64,000 nucleotides of DNA from Porites lobata (Eukaryota > Cnidaria > Anthozoa > Scleractinia > Poritidae), in contig CALNXK010000307.1 in the NCBI GenBank assembly GCA_942486035.1, forward strand, positions 197,001 through 261,000, read 5' to 3'. The position numbers were made by a program, and so were the translations under genes. A model generated the notes under the pieces. It made no database searches. It was not told the DNA's origin and saw only the letters and a program-made list of their open reading frames with translations. Positions 11,852-22,682 of this stretch are shown piece after piece (position 1 is the first letter of the stretch; each line of letters opens with the position of its first letter).

Positions 11852-14800
11852 ATAGGTTATTGACTCAGAGGCCATGAGGGCGAGGGGAATAATTTTTTTT
11901 AGTAAAATCCAACTAGATGGTCAAAAATATCGAGAATAAAAAGCGTTTAGCTAGTTAAAGCTAGACTTTAATCCTTTTTGCCGCCAAAAAGTCCGCGCTT
12001 TTCGCTGCTTAGTGGGCTATAACATATAGCCTAGTAGTAGCTCAACCAATCAGAACGCAGCATTGATAATAGACCACTAGCTGGATTTTAGTAATAATCG
12101 TTAATTATACAGTTCTTAAAAATTGAAGGATAATAGCTTTGCTGACAATATCGGATTAACTAACAGCTATATAATTAGCAGAAAAAGCACTGTACTGAGC
12201 TAGACGTGTTGCGGTTAAAGCATTTCAATTATTTGTACTTTGATTACTCGCTTTATGTTTATCTATAGGGACAACTTGGGTGCAGGAAATTGTTTGGCAA
12301 ATCTACAACGAAGGAGCAATCAGCAGCGAAAAGCAAATATATCGATTCCCATTTCTAGAGAGTAGTGCCTGTAATAGTAACAAGAACATGCAAATTGATT
12401 TCAAAACACTGCCAAGTCCTCGCCTGATAAAGTCCCACCTTACCTACAGCACTACTCCAAGAAGTGCAAATAAAGATGATCAGTGTAAATACATTTACGT
12501 TGCTCGCAACCCTAAAGATGTGGCAGTGTCATATTTTCATTTCACGGAGCACTGGAAGAAGGAGGGCAATGGTTACAATGGACCATGGGAATTTTACAGC
12601 AAGTTATTCATAGCGGGAAATGGTAGGTCTGTATTTTTTAGGCAACAAAGAGTATTTGTTTGATTGACAGATTAAGGGTACACCAGAACAGAGGAAAGAA
12701 CAAAAACAAAAAGCAAACTCAGCCCACCTACAGGGTTGACGCCTGGCCATACATACTGGGGGGAGGCGAATGCTCTTAGCACTTTGCCATCATGCTCTCT
12801 AATGCACCTATCGATGTAAAGCTAGCAGGGGAAGGGGGGGGATGCAGGGCATAGGGTGGGGATTTGACATTATTTAAAAGTTTGCGGTCAAATTTCCTGC
12901 CCACGGGCAAATTATTTTAATCAAATGCACAAAAATGTCCCCACCCTGCTTCACATTGTTGCCTTTGACTTAAGCTATTTTCTGGTTTCTTGAAAAAGCA
13001 AAAGCTGACAACTTTTATTGACAATTTTAATGCGAAAGCAGTATCAAAACATTTTAATCACGTAAAGCATTGTAGTCATTTCAAAACTTAAGTATTAACC
13101 TTACACTGAGCCAGGCACTGAGCCGAATCTAAACTAAAGAGTAGCCAACTAATGGCCCTGTCCCATGGATAGGATATAAGAATGTGATATTAGGTTCTTT
13201 TGTGAATGCGGCACCAAGTAATGTTTACTTTTAAAAGTCTTGATTACTGACTAGGGGCACTTACTCACTGCATTATCTACAAACAAGTTCACGAAAATTC
13301 AAAATCGAAAATCGTTACTCCCCTCTGCGCGTTTTCAACCTGATGGAATACTCCGTTTCAAAAGTAGAGCTTTGGTTTAGTTTGATACCGCAATATCTTC
13401 AAATCCCCACCCAATGGCCTGCCTATGCCCCCCCAACCCCGCCGCCTTGCCATTCCCGCCGGCTTTACATTGCTACGTGCATAGTTGCCAGTTACTTTCT
13501 CTTACTTGCCAGTACGGAACTTATAATTAACGTTAGCGAAAGAAATTAGTTGTAAGTGAGATAATCACAGCTTCCTGACAAAGAACGGTATATCATTTAC
13601 CACCTGCCAAAAAAATTCATTGATGTTGCATTTCATTCGTGCAGTACTACTTTTTCAATAGTGTCATGTGTAGATCGAGGGCATTTCTGTATATACCATG
13701 ATGACACTGACGCACCTGATCTGTGCAGGTCGGCACCAATCTCCCTCTTTCTAACATACGTTAGGATTTTGTTAGACTCTATGACTTACGTACGGTGGCT
13801 CGTAGGGACAAAACACTTCCCAGAATCCAAAACACGTCCCAGAATCCAAAAACACTTACCAGAACCCAAAACACTTCCCAGAATCCAAACACACTTCCAA
13901 GAAACCAAACACACATCCTGCACACATCCAAGAATCCAAAATACTTTTGCCTGATTCTGGAACGTGTTTTTGAATTCTGGTACGTGTTTTGGAGTCTGGG
14001 AAGTGTTTTGGATTCTGGGACGTATTTTTGAATTCTTGCACGTGTTTTGGATTCTGGGAAGCGTTTTGTCCCTATAAGCCACGGTAGTTATGAATCTCTT
14101 GGGCCACTTTTTATCAAATTAAGGAAATCGTCATTTTGCACATTAAAAAGCTTGCGCAGTGGGTGTTAGTGTTAAAGATATAGCGGGAATGATATTTGTT
14201 ATCGGCAACAAGGTACAGTACTCCAGAGTGTGGAGTGCTTGCATTGGACATTTTCTTGTAGATAAAAGATAGTTGTCGACCACTAATACAATGTCTAGTC
14301 TATGGATGCCCTAAGATATCTACGCAAGATATTATATCAATATCTCCCTTTCATTCATGTTTTTGTGATATTTAAAACGAGATTGCACGATTCGAAGTAC
14401 TTTGCTTAAAGTTTTTCGGTATCTTTTAGGCGCGTCTTTTAAACCTTTCTTTTGTTGCGTGTAGAGGGTTGGAACCTTTGGAATGACCATGTTCTTGGTT
14501 GGTGGAAACACAGAGATTATCCCAATGTCTTGTTTCTGAAATATGAAGATTTGCACAAGGTAATGTTGCAGTTTCCCTTACAAACAGCTGAACTATGGCC
14601 TGTTACTGCCGGCGTAGACGTTCGTCCAGAAAGGCATGCCAGATATATATTTTTTGTCTCATACCCGTCACATTTACGTACTATTGCACCTTTTTCAGTT
14701 CTTTCATGAAAGCTTATAAAAAGATAATCCTTCTTTTAGCATAACAAAAGCTTGAATCTTTAAATTTTATTAAAGTCCAATGGTGGACTGAGTCGTTTAC

Positions 14801-15117
14801 GGATTGTCTTCGGATCTAATCTAAAACACTCGTCCTAGGATCTACCGTCCCACGTACGAAGGATTGCAAATTTTCTGAACAAGCCACTGTCAGATGAACT
14901 CATAAATCGTATTGCAGAGCAGTGTTCATTCAAGGAAATGAAGAGGAATGAAATCAGTTACAAGTCTGAAAGCGAGGAAAAGACTTCGCCCTATCTACGA
15001 AAGGGCGTGGTCGGAAGTTGGAAGAGTTACTTCACTCCAGAGCTGAATGAGACATTTGAAAAGGAAGTGTTGGGAAAAATAAAAGGAAGTGGATTAGGGT
15101 TTGATTATGAGGTATAA
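9323..15117 (+). CDS. Cytosolic sulfotransferase (SULT family), copy 2
   Basis: Predicted 302-residue PAPS-dependent sulfotransferase. Exons are 9323-9503, 12269-12622, 14465-14559 and 14839-15117, in the same phases as copy 1. The PAPS loop YPKSGTTW, the LIKSHL histidine and RNPKDVAVS are intact. The C-terminal motif reads RKGVVGSWK. Exon 2 is almost identical to that of copy 1, so the pair is young or was homogenised by gene conversion, while the introns have been greatly enlarged by transposon insertions (intron 1 is 2.8 kb). The codon spanning the exon 2/3 border encodes Glu where copies 1 and 3 have Val. The aligned poly(A) signal is AATAAG. All frames are open, so the gene appears functional. 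Confidence 0.88.
9886..10248. mobile_element. Foldback element, 9-bp target duplication (Mutator-like)
   Basis: Ends CGGCAGGGGTAT / ATACCCCTGCCG, with long mirrored arms (CAGAACGCTGAATGCAG..., GGAAACTGAGTG...). Direct repeats AATCGAAGC at 9877-9885 and 10249-10257 are perfect. A second element is inserted in its right arm (10098-10206). The 9-bp duplication suggests the Mutator (MULE) superfamily; no transposase is encoded. Confidence 0.85.
10098..10206. mobile_element. Nested MITE, 9-bp target duplication
   Basis: A 109-bp near-complete palindrome with ends TAGTCTGCTACACAG / CTGTGTAGCAGACTA, flanked by perfect direct repeats TTTGGCGTT at 10089-10097 and 10207-10215. Removing it with one repeat restores the symmetry of the host element. 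Related fragments with GTCGTCACGCAACGC-like words occur near 18915-18975 and 48055-48110. Confidence 0.9.
11265..11540. repeat. 172-bp tandem duplication in SULT2 intron 1
   Basis: CGAAAGTACTAATTGAGGAC starts at 11271 and again at 11443. The following words (CGCCATTTTACGTAGCCTG and the GGCGTT/GGTAG end) also recur in order. Confidence 0.7.
11538..11713. repeat. Foldback MITE, GC-rich core
   Basis: GCAAGCTCTCCATTTA at the left is mirrored by TAAATGGAGGGCTTGC at the right. The GC-rich core has GCGAGCGAGC and CGCGTGAC words. No coding capacity. Confidence 0.6.
11797..11894. repeat. Palindromic repeat (GAGTCAATAG...CTATTGACTC type)
   Basis: Left arm ATTATTCCTCGAGCCCGAA and TGAGTCAATAGCCCATGAGG are mirrored by AGGTTATTGACTCAGAGG and GGCGAGGGGAATAAT. 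AT-rich DNA with no recognised feature follows to 12268. Confidence 0.6.
12623..13790. other. SULT2 intron 2, unannotated part
   Basis: No open coding frame and no repeat I can delimit. G-rich at 12825-12860. Confidence 0.35.
13791..14086. repeat. Foldback element built of mirrored 18-20-bp units
   Basis: Left half: about six units like ACACTTCCCAGAATCCAAA. Right half: the same units in reverse orientation (TTTGGATTCTGGGAAGTGT). Outer ends are TACGGTGGCT...AGGGACAAAAC and GTTTTGTCCCT...AGCCACGGTA. RNA from either strand would form a hairpin of about 130 bp. Confidence 0.8.
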
Positions 15118-15332
15118 TTAAAAAAGGGCACTCCACCAATAATAGGAACAATAAGATTTCTTATATATCAAAGAATTTCCGGCAAATCAAATACGCTCTT
15201 AGAGTTTTCTTCCCGCAGTCAAACAACTACAGACTTATACAACGTTTTGACTTTAGGTGCGCACGTACCAAAGCGACGTACTTATATAACCTTTATTTTA
15301 AGAGGGTGACACCAATTACTATGAAAACTATT

Positions 15333-15556
15333 CTCTCTAGTGGCCCTCTAAAAACAAAATTGATAATAATACAACATGATAAACCTATTTACAAATAGTA
15401 ATTATAATGAAAGATCCGGTAAAAATTCTAGTATTCTCCCTAGTGCCCCTCCCTAGTGGCCCTCTAAAAAAAATTGAAAATAACAAAATTACAACAATCA
15501 TGATAAAAAGCCTATTTACAAATAGTGATTATAATTAAAGATCTTAAAAATTCTAG
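15333..15556. repeat. 116-bp tandem duplication after SULT2
   Basis: The word TAGTGGCCCTCTAAAAA, followed by CCTATTTACAAATAGT and ATTATAAT-AAAGATC, occurs twice with an offset of 116 bp (TGGCCCTCTA at 15341 and 15457). The rest of 15118-16594 shows no gene. Confidence 0.65.
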
Positions 15557-16594
15557 AGATTTAAAAAAAATTGAGAGATGTTAAAAACGGAAGTGAATAC
15601 ATTGGTAAAAAAGGGAATCCAATCTACAATGATATTAAAAAAGAAAGCACGGATTTTTTAAAAATCAGAATAACTTTTTAACTTTAAAATTGTCCACCGT
15701 ATAGTTGAGGCGGCGTTATAAGTCGGTGTTGGCGTAACTCAAACATACTCGTAAACTTTCATTTTGGAAAGTGACCTAAGCCGCTAATAATGTTCAGTTG
15801 ATTTTCCAGTTGCTGCAAACTGTTTATTATCCACGTGTTCAAGAATTGAGGGAAGAATTCTGGATAATTTGAACCCCTCCATAAAGAAGCCATCTGACAC
15901 TGGTTGGTGGCTTGTAACAAACGCGAATTTACATGTATATGAAAAATTTAATAAACTATCAAACTATCGTTTAATACTAAGTTTGTAGTTGCGAACTCTT
16001 TCTATGCCATCCGGAGGCCCTTGATATCCTAGTGACTGTCAAAGAAAAGTTTCCTATAAAGTGACACTTGAAAAAAGTTCATTTTCTCGTTTTCAGTATT
16101 AGTCTTACGATATAATTTTGGACGGTCACGACGTTCCGGTAGGAAAACTCACAGGTCGCCGATATCTGTGAATACTGTTTCTTTCTTTCTTACTTTCTTT
16201 CTTCTTTTCAGTGCATGAGTTTGCCTTTTTGGGCTTTTTTCTTTCGAGAAGGAAAAATAATTCAGCGTAATGTTTGCTTTATTTGCCCATCTTTTGAAGC
16301 CTCCCAATGCAGTGAGATTGCAACTGACCGAGCCCACAACGAGCCATCAATCATCAATCAATTATGGCCACTAAAGCCTGACGACTCCATTTCTTGTTTG
16401 CAGTAAAAACATTTGAAAGGAGTCGAATTTATTGTTCCTTTAGCCTCTTTCGACGCCTGCCATGAGGCTCCACTTAAAAGTGATCTGAAAATGATAACAC
16501 TTTGAAGTCTGGTCGATCTTGTAAAGGAGTTGCTTTAAAATCAAGAAACTCGACTTTTCAAAGTGCGGACTCACGCAAGACAGTGCGGGGAGCA

Positions 16595-16612
16595 TCACGC
16601 TACATAGCGTGA
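16595..16612. promoter_or_regulatory. SULT-cluster dyad, gene 3
   Basis: TCACGC-TACATA-GCGTGA, 68 bp before the ATG of the third gene. The half-sites match those of copies 1 and 2 but the spacer differs. Here both strands read TAGCGTG, fitting TNGCGTG in each orientation. Confidence 0.5.
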
Positions 16613-16680
16613 CAGGTTCTATTTCCGAGCAACTCGTTTGCAACTGTTTGCGAAGCTGCTCACTCACGCAACAATCTATC

Positions 16681-19600
16681 ATGGCAAGTTTTCCTGTGAT
16701 TCAAATAACAGAAGGCGAATGGACATCACAAAAATTCTGGGATATTTTGGGTGTGAAAGTGCCAGAGTTTTTCACCAAAGATCCAGCTTTGCTAGCCGAC
16801 TATATCTCCAATTTTGAGACGCGACCAGATGATGTTTTCGTGGTTACATATCCGAAGTCAGGTTTGTTCATCGTTATCGTTTTTTTGTATAGATCATGAA
16901 CGGATTTTTTGGATAATATAAGGGTCTACTACCACGAAAGTTTAGGTTGTTTTAATACACTTTGTTGGTTCATGGGTCGAAATTGGAGCTTTCTTCATTC
17001 CCTCCCCCAATTTTTTGTCGGCGCTCTGCGAAGACTGAAATCCGAACTCCCCTTTTTAAAACCCCGCCATCCTCAGGGGGCTGAGGATAAAAAGTGAAAT
17101 GTCCCCTGATTTTAGCCATGGTCTTAACTTTTCACCCTGCATTTTATTTTAAATTCTTCAGTTCCCTCGCCGCTGGTCCCTGCCCGCCCCCGCACAGGGT
17201 GAGGACAAAACATGGACCAGGGGTCCATGGACCACTTTCATGGACCAGGTCCATGGACCCCCTGTCATGGACTAGGTCCATGGACAGTTTTTTTTATTTT
17301 TATAAGAAGGTCTTGCACCAGGTCCAAGGACACTCAAAAACAGAAATAGTGTCAAAAAAAGATTTGACGAGATGCTGTCGACCAATTATGCTCACAATTG
17401 ATCACAAATATTTAGTTGTGCTCACATGACGTACACTCTGCTTGCACATGTGCAGTCGCAAGACTGTTATTAAAATTAAGCCATTAAATTCAAAAGTTAT
17501 CACCAAGAGAGGAATTACGCACTCCAGTACAAATTAGACTCGCATCACCCTTAGAAAAACAAGCTGGAGTTAAGAATTCATCGCTTTTAGAGCAATCATG
17601 ACTGAGTCACATCGCAATTCTCCATAGTTGATGTAGCTTCAGTTTAAGCTACAATCCATGCCACTTCTTCTTCTTCAAGATCTGGATCTGTAAATCACTA
17701 TCCGTGAGAATTTATAATCGTCCTGCTAAAAGTGCTAAGGAGCTGGGCCCAGCCTGACAAAACATTGCAGGAAAAAGTGACATTCATGCACAAAAAGCAA
17801 GTGGCTTAATTAGAATTATTCAGATCCAGGATGCACTTTGGAGAAATTAAACAACCTAAAACCCTTTTAATCAGCCACAATGAACAGCTTTACATTTTAA
17901 AAGAGGTAGAAAATCAATATGTGTTTCACGACCTCTCAGTATGAAATAAGCGGCAAAAATTCACATTTGCTCAGTCAAAAGGTTTTCCTCCGAAGCATAA
18001 TCTGCCCATCAGAGAAAACAATTCATTGGAACAAGCAGCATTTTGGCATAAGGTACCGACCCCCTCCCCCTTTTTTTACACTATATATCACAATTAAACA
18101 TTACTGATCAATCGAGCATTGTTTGTTGTTATTGTTGTTTTTTAACCTTTTTTTTGCACTATTTCTATTTTTATTCATTTCTCATTACTAACAAAAACTG
18201 TCCATGGACCCGGTCCACGACAGGGGGTCCATGGACCCGGTCCATGAAAGTGGTCCATGGACCCGGTCCAAAGTGGGGGCCATGGACCCCTGGTCCATGT
18301 TTTGTCCTCACCCCCCTGCACAACCTACTCATAAAATGGGGCGGCAATGTAAACCATATGGGTTTCTGGAGGGTTACTACTTCAAATTTAGCATTAGGTA
18401 GATATCACCACAGCATATGAACGTTTCCCATTTTTATTGTGGACAGGAATTCTGATTAATTATTAATCTTCATTATTTCAGGGACGACTTGGGTACAGGA
18501 AATCGTCTGGCAAATCTACAATGAAGGAGCTGTCAGCAGTGTCAAACACGTATTCCGATTCCCATTTTTTGAACCCACTGCCACTCACGAAAAACTGGCT
18601 GAGCTCATTGATCTTAAAACACTGCCAAGTCCTCGCCTGATTAAGTCCCACCTTACCTACAGCACTACCCCGAGAAGTACAAATAAAGATGACCAGTGTA
18701 AATACATTTACGTTGCTCGCAACCCAAAGGATACAGCAGTGTCGCTTTTCCATTTCACTGAGCGATTGTCTAAAGAGACAGGCAGTGGTTACAATGGGCC
18801 ATGGGAATTTTTTGCCAAGTTATTCATAGAGGGAAATGGTAAGTTAATTTTCCTATGATTTAGGAAAAGAAATGTTATCACTTTCAAGGAAGCATATGTA
18901 CCCCTAGTCCCCTTCATGCTCCTCCCGGAAGGAGCGTTGCGTGACGACCCTAATAATTGCTGCGAAGGAGACTGACGTACCCCCGCGTATTATTCATCGT
19001 TCTGTTGTCACAGAAACATTTGAAGAGTACATGTTATTGAAATCAAAGCGCACAAAATAATCTAATATTAAGAAGATTTCACAGGACTAGCAGCATTGAT
19101 TAATAAAAAACACACACACACTTTTAAAGCCAAGGTATATATGTTGTAGTTAATTTTTTATCCTATGTAATTTTTATTTTTCCTTTGTTTCAACTTCATT
19201 AGCATACATTACCATACCAAAAAACAAAAGAAAAACAAAAATTACCTGGAATAAAAATTTAACTACAACATATACATCTTGGAGCAGCTATAGAATAGTT
19301 TAGTGCAAGAAACCTGTCATTAAATAAAAATGTTGAGCCAGCAACGGATGTTACTAAACTAGGGGAGGGGATTCAATAATTGAGTAAAGAGAAATTACGA
19401 AAATGAAAAATGGGAAGAATCTTTTCCCCATCAGTAACCTCATAACTCAATCTCTGTTTTGTTACCATTTTTCATTTTTCCCATTCCATGCTTGTTTTCT
19501 TAGGACATCCACTGCGTCTTGGCAAAAAGATTGGTATAATAATAATAATAAATACTCTTTTATACTGCAAAAAATAGATGACTGAGTATAAAAAAACAGC

Positions 19601-21046
19601 TGGTATAAACCTATGTGAAGTAATAAAATACTTCCAGATTAAAAAAACAACAACAATTATATATAGTACAGCAAAAAAATAGCGCAAAGACTAATATTTA
19701 CAATAAAAAAGGTGTTAAAAAAAATAAAATGAATTAAACTACAATCTACATTTATGCTGTGTTTTGCCTTGTTCTTGCAAATACTTTATAAGTGTTTTCC
19801 ACTTAAAAGATCCTAAAGTAAGGTCATCAGCCCGTAATTCATTGGGTAAGTTGTTTCAATCCTTTGCTCCTGTGAATTTAAAAGTAGACTGGCCTGTTAC
19901 ACTACTTAAATTATGTAAATTAAGAAAGAAGGAAACCATCAAATAGGGGGCTGCTGCACTGGGGCTGGCCTTGACTAGACTTACAAATAAGAATTATTTC
20001 TTTAATCTTATTTCATCACAAGTTTGAGTTCTGAGATCTTATTAAATTTTTATTGCCAATTGTAGTTATCTATGACTTTTGGAATGATCATGTTCTTGAC
20101 TGGTGGAAACATAAAGATGATCCTAATGTCTTGTTTCTCAAATATGAAGATCTACACAAGGTAATACTTAAAATACTTTAATGACATTATAATAGTTCGA
20201 ATTTCCTGCACAAGTCTCTGGCAAAATTAATTCCATTTAGTTACCCCAGAACTAGAGCTATAGATTTCAGTGTTGATGTATTACTATGAACTGTTATTAA
20301 CAAAGTAAATTTGGGGCACTGAAGACTTTTCGTTTATTCATTCATTAATTTATTTTGCCATTAACCACATAAAAATACATATACAATACACAAGAAATTT
20401 ATAGTATATTAAACATGTTAGACACTATTCTAAAAAAGTATTTTACAAAAACGTTCAAAGTGGTAATGACAAGGAAGCCTGTAAGAAGCCAGGGAGCTTA
20501 TGAACTGTAGGCTTCCTGACACTTTAGGGTTTGAATGAGTAATTCAAACTGAATGGTACTGAATGAAAAATGGATTATTTAAAAAAGCAAAGAAAAGAAA
20601 AAGTACCTGTATGTTGTTCCAAAATTGTAAAAAGAGTATATTTGACCAAGAAAGAAAGAATTTTTAAAGTCTTTTGCCAAACAAACCGATACTTCCACTG
20701 TATTGGCTTCCAACTACCGTGATGAAAGGACATTAAAATCTAAAACTTACAGTACTATTATTCTTAGGATCTACCATCCCATGTGCGAATTATTGCAAAA
20801 TTCCTGAACAAGCCACTGTCAGACGAACTCATCAATCGTATCGCGGAGCAGTGTACGTTGGAAGGGATGAAGAAAAATGAGATTAGTTACAAGTGGAGGG
20901 ACGAAAAAGAGAGTTCGCCATTGTTGCGGAAGGGCGTGGTGGGAGGATGGAAGAGTTACTTCACTCCAGAGCTGAATGAGAGATTTGAAAAGGAAGTGAT
21001 GGCAAAACTGGAAGCAACTGGATTAGAGTTTGATTTTGAAATATAG
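16681..21046 (+). CDS. Cytosolic sulfotransferase (SULT family), copy 3
   Basis: Predicted 303-residue PAPS-dependent sulfotransferase. Exons are 16681-16861, 18482-18838, 20066-20160 and 20768-21046, with the same phases as copies 1 and 2. YPKSGTTW, the LIKSHL histidine (residue 117), RNPKDTAVS and RKGVVGGWK are present. This is the most diverged copy: the exon 2 segment after RFPFFE is rewritten, one codon is gained before GYNGPWEFF, and exon 4 ends one residue earlier. The changed segment lies where vertebrate SULTs have substrate-pocket loops, so a different acceptor is plausible but not shown. AATAAA follows at 21120. Confidence 0.9.
17195..18317. mobile_element. Foldback transposon in SULT3 intron 1
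   Basis: Both ends carry arrays of the palindromic word GGTCCATGGACC in mirrored order, preceded by CAGGGTGAGGACAAAACATG at the left and followed by CATGTTTTGTCCTCACCC...CTG at the right. The 0.9-kb centre is AT-rich with no transposase frame. No convincing target duplication beyond 2 bp was seen. Confidence 0.75.
19132..19281. repeat. Foldback MITE in SULT3 intron 2
   Basis: TATATATGTTGTAGTTAA at the left is mirrored by TTAACTACAACATATACAT-type sequence at the right (arms about 50 bp, A/T-rich). The remaining intron DNA (18839-20065) has only simple repeats, including (CA)n near 19112 and (AAT)n near 19540. Confidence 0.65.
20161..20767. other. SULT3 intron 3
   Basis: AT-rich intron with no recognised repeat or frame. 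Confidence 0.4.
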
Positions 21047-21119
21047 ATCTAGAGGACAATAATAGTAATTCATTCTACTTGACTGTTTGATTATATGTAA
21101 TCACATGAGCCCAAGGGCA

Positions 21120-21125
21120 AATAAA
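21120..21125 (+). other. Poly(A) signal AATAAA, SULT copy 3
   Basis: AATAAA 74 bp after the stop codon of copy 3. Confidence 0.55.
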
Positions 21126-21254
21126 CATTAATTTCACAAACATTTTCAAAGTTACACAAAACTAACCTGAGTCACGAAGTGACGGGGGCAATTTGGAAAA
21201 CTTTGAACATACAAGTGAAAGTAATCCTTAACTGCACAAGGGCACATTGCTATT

Positions 21255-22094
21255 ACAACTGAACCCCACTTTACCGACACCCGCTATTAAGCAGGGTTCC
21301 TTTAAGTATTCTAAGATTTGGACACCTTGTTATTATGGATAGTTTTCTATGTCATTGTCCATAAGGAACGCTCTTACTTTTTCTCTAAATTCAACCCACT
21401 TACACAATTCAACCCTCTTAATACAGACAATTATTGTTTCTTGCCCAATCAACGCATTCTCATGGAAAGTCGACCTCCCTTAAATGCGATCCTTTATTTT
21501 CAAATGTGTGCTGTAAGGCATAAACCCCTCCTTTCTGTAGGTAAACAAATGTACATGTATATCAGTTGAAATGTCAGTTGACAGCATGTCAATGTACACT
21601 GGATAGGATGAATTGTGAACAATTTTGAATAAGTTATGTATTTAAATGAGCAATTTTTCTGTGGACAAAGTCAGTGGAATGATGGCTTTCTGAAGGTTAA
21701 AGATGGTAATAATTTGATTATCCTAAATAAATGTCCTTTTTTGTCTCTTTAATATTATTTTTGTCAAAATAAAAGGTGTATTTTTTACTTAATTAAGTAC
21801 ACACGAATTGCCTAATACAGACACCCTGTTAATGCAGATACTTTCTATGGCCTCTTCAGTGTTTTCATTAACCGTTTAAGTCCCAATAGTGACTAATGTC
21901 AATTTTCTCCTAACGATATCCATACAATGTCAAGAGATTAGGTTATGAGAATTAATAAAATGATCACCTAGAAGGGAAATGCCTTGATCTTTTATCAAAT
22001 TCTTTCAACTCATTCATGAAGGAAATGTATGGAGATCAGTTTGGAGAATTTGTATGTGGATATTGGGGCTTAAAGGGGTAACAGGGTTTGACTG
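21255..22094. mobile_element. Tc1/mariner-like remnant flanked by TA
   Basis: The left end (CAACTGAACCCCACTTTACC) is the imperfect mirror of the right end (CAGGGTTTGACTG), and TA flanks each side. Interior text repeats the theme (TTAATACAGACA, CCTAATACAGACACCCTGTTAATGCAG). A piggyBac-like MITE is nested near its right end. No transposase is visible. Confidence 0.45.
21872..22077. mobile_element. piggyBac-like MITE, older copy
   Basis: About 206 bp, strongly similar to the element at 34310-34513 (shared words GGAGATCAGTTTGGAGAATT and TATGTGGATATTGGGGCTTA). The left TTAA is intact; the right has become GTAA. Confidence 0.7.
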
Positions 22095-22189
22095 TACTTG
22101 TTCATCACACTCAGGGTAAAATTTTGTACAAAAGAAAACTTCCCAGGTCATGCTGTTGCATAAACTTCTAGTCCTTCATCGTCCAGCTG

Positions 22190-22650
22190 CTATGATGTTT
22201 GATAACATTTGTTTACTGTAAGATTTTCACCATAACATGAAGACAACACTTGAAGAAGGGAAGATTGGATGTATTCTACCTGGTATGCTGGAGTGTAATC
22301 GTCATAAGATGACCTGAACAAAAAAGGAAGAAAACAAGTTTTGAATCCTAGGCTGATCAAATCAATTATTTATTCCATGATATGTGTAAATAATCAAAGG
22401 CACGTCTTGTAGATGAATAAAGGAGCCTAGAATATTCCTCTTCTTTCATCACGTCCCAATAAAAATGTACCTCTCCATTTGAAACCTCCAAAACTTTCTT
22501 CTCCCTGTATTATGATTACATACAAGGTATGTCTGTGCCCTACCCACCCCTCCCCAGAGAAACAAAATTAACAAAAACAAAAGGAAAAGAAAACAAGACA
22601 TTTGAATTTTTGAAGTTTGACTTGTTCAGGCTCCAGTTTATTCAAACATC

Positions 22651-22682
<32 letters not shown>

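Noticed and set aside
13661..14082. Overlapping frames rich in RIQNT/SQNPK repeats on both strands
   Set aside because: Produced by the mirrored 18-20-bp units of the foldback element.
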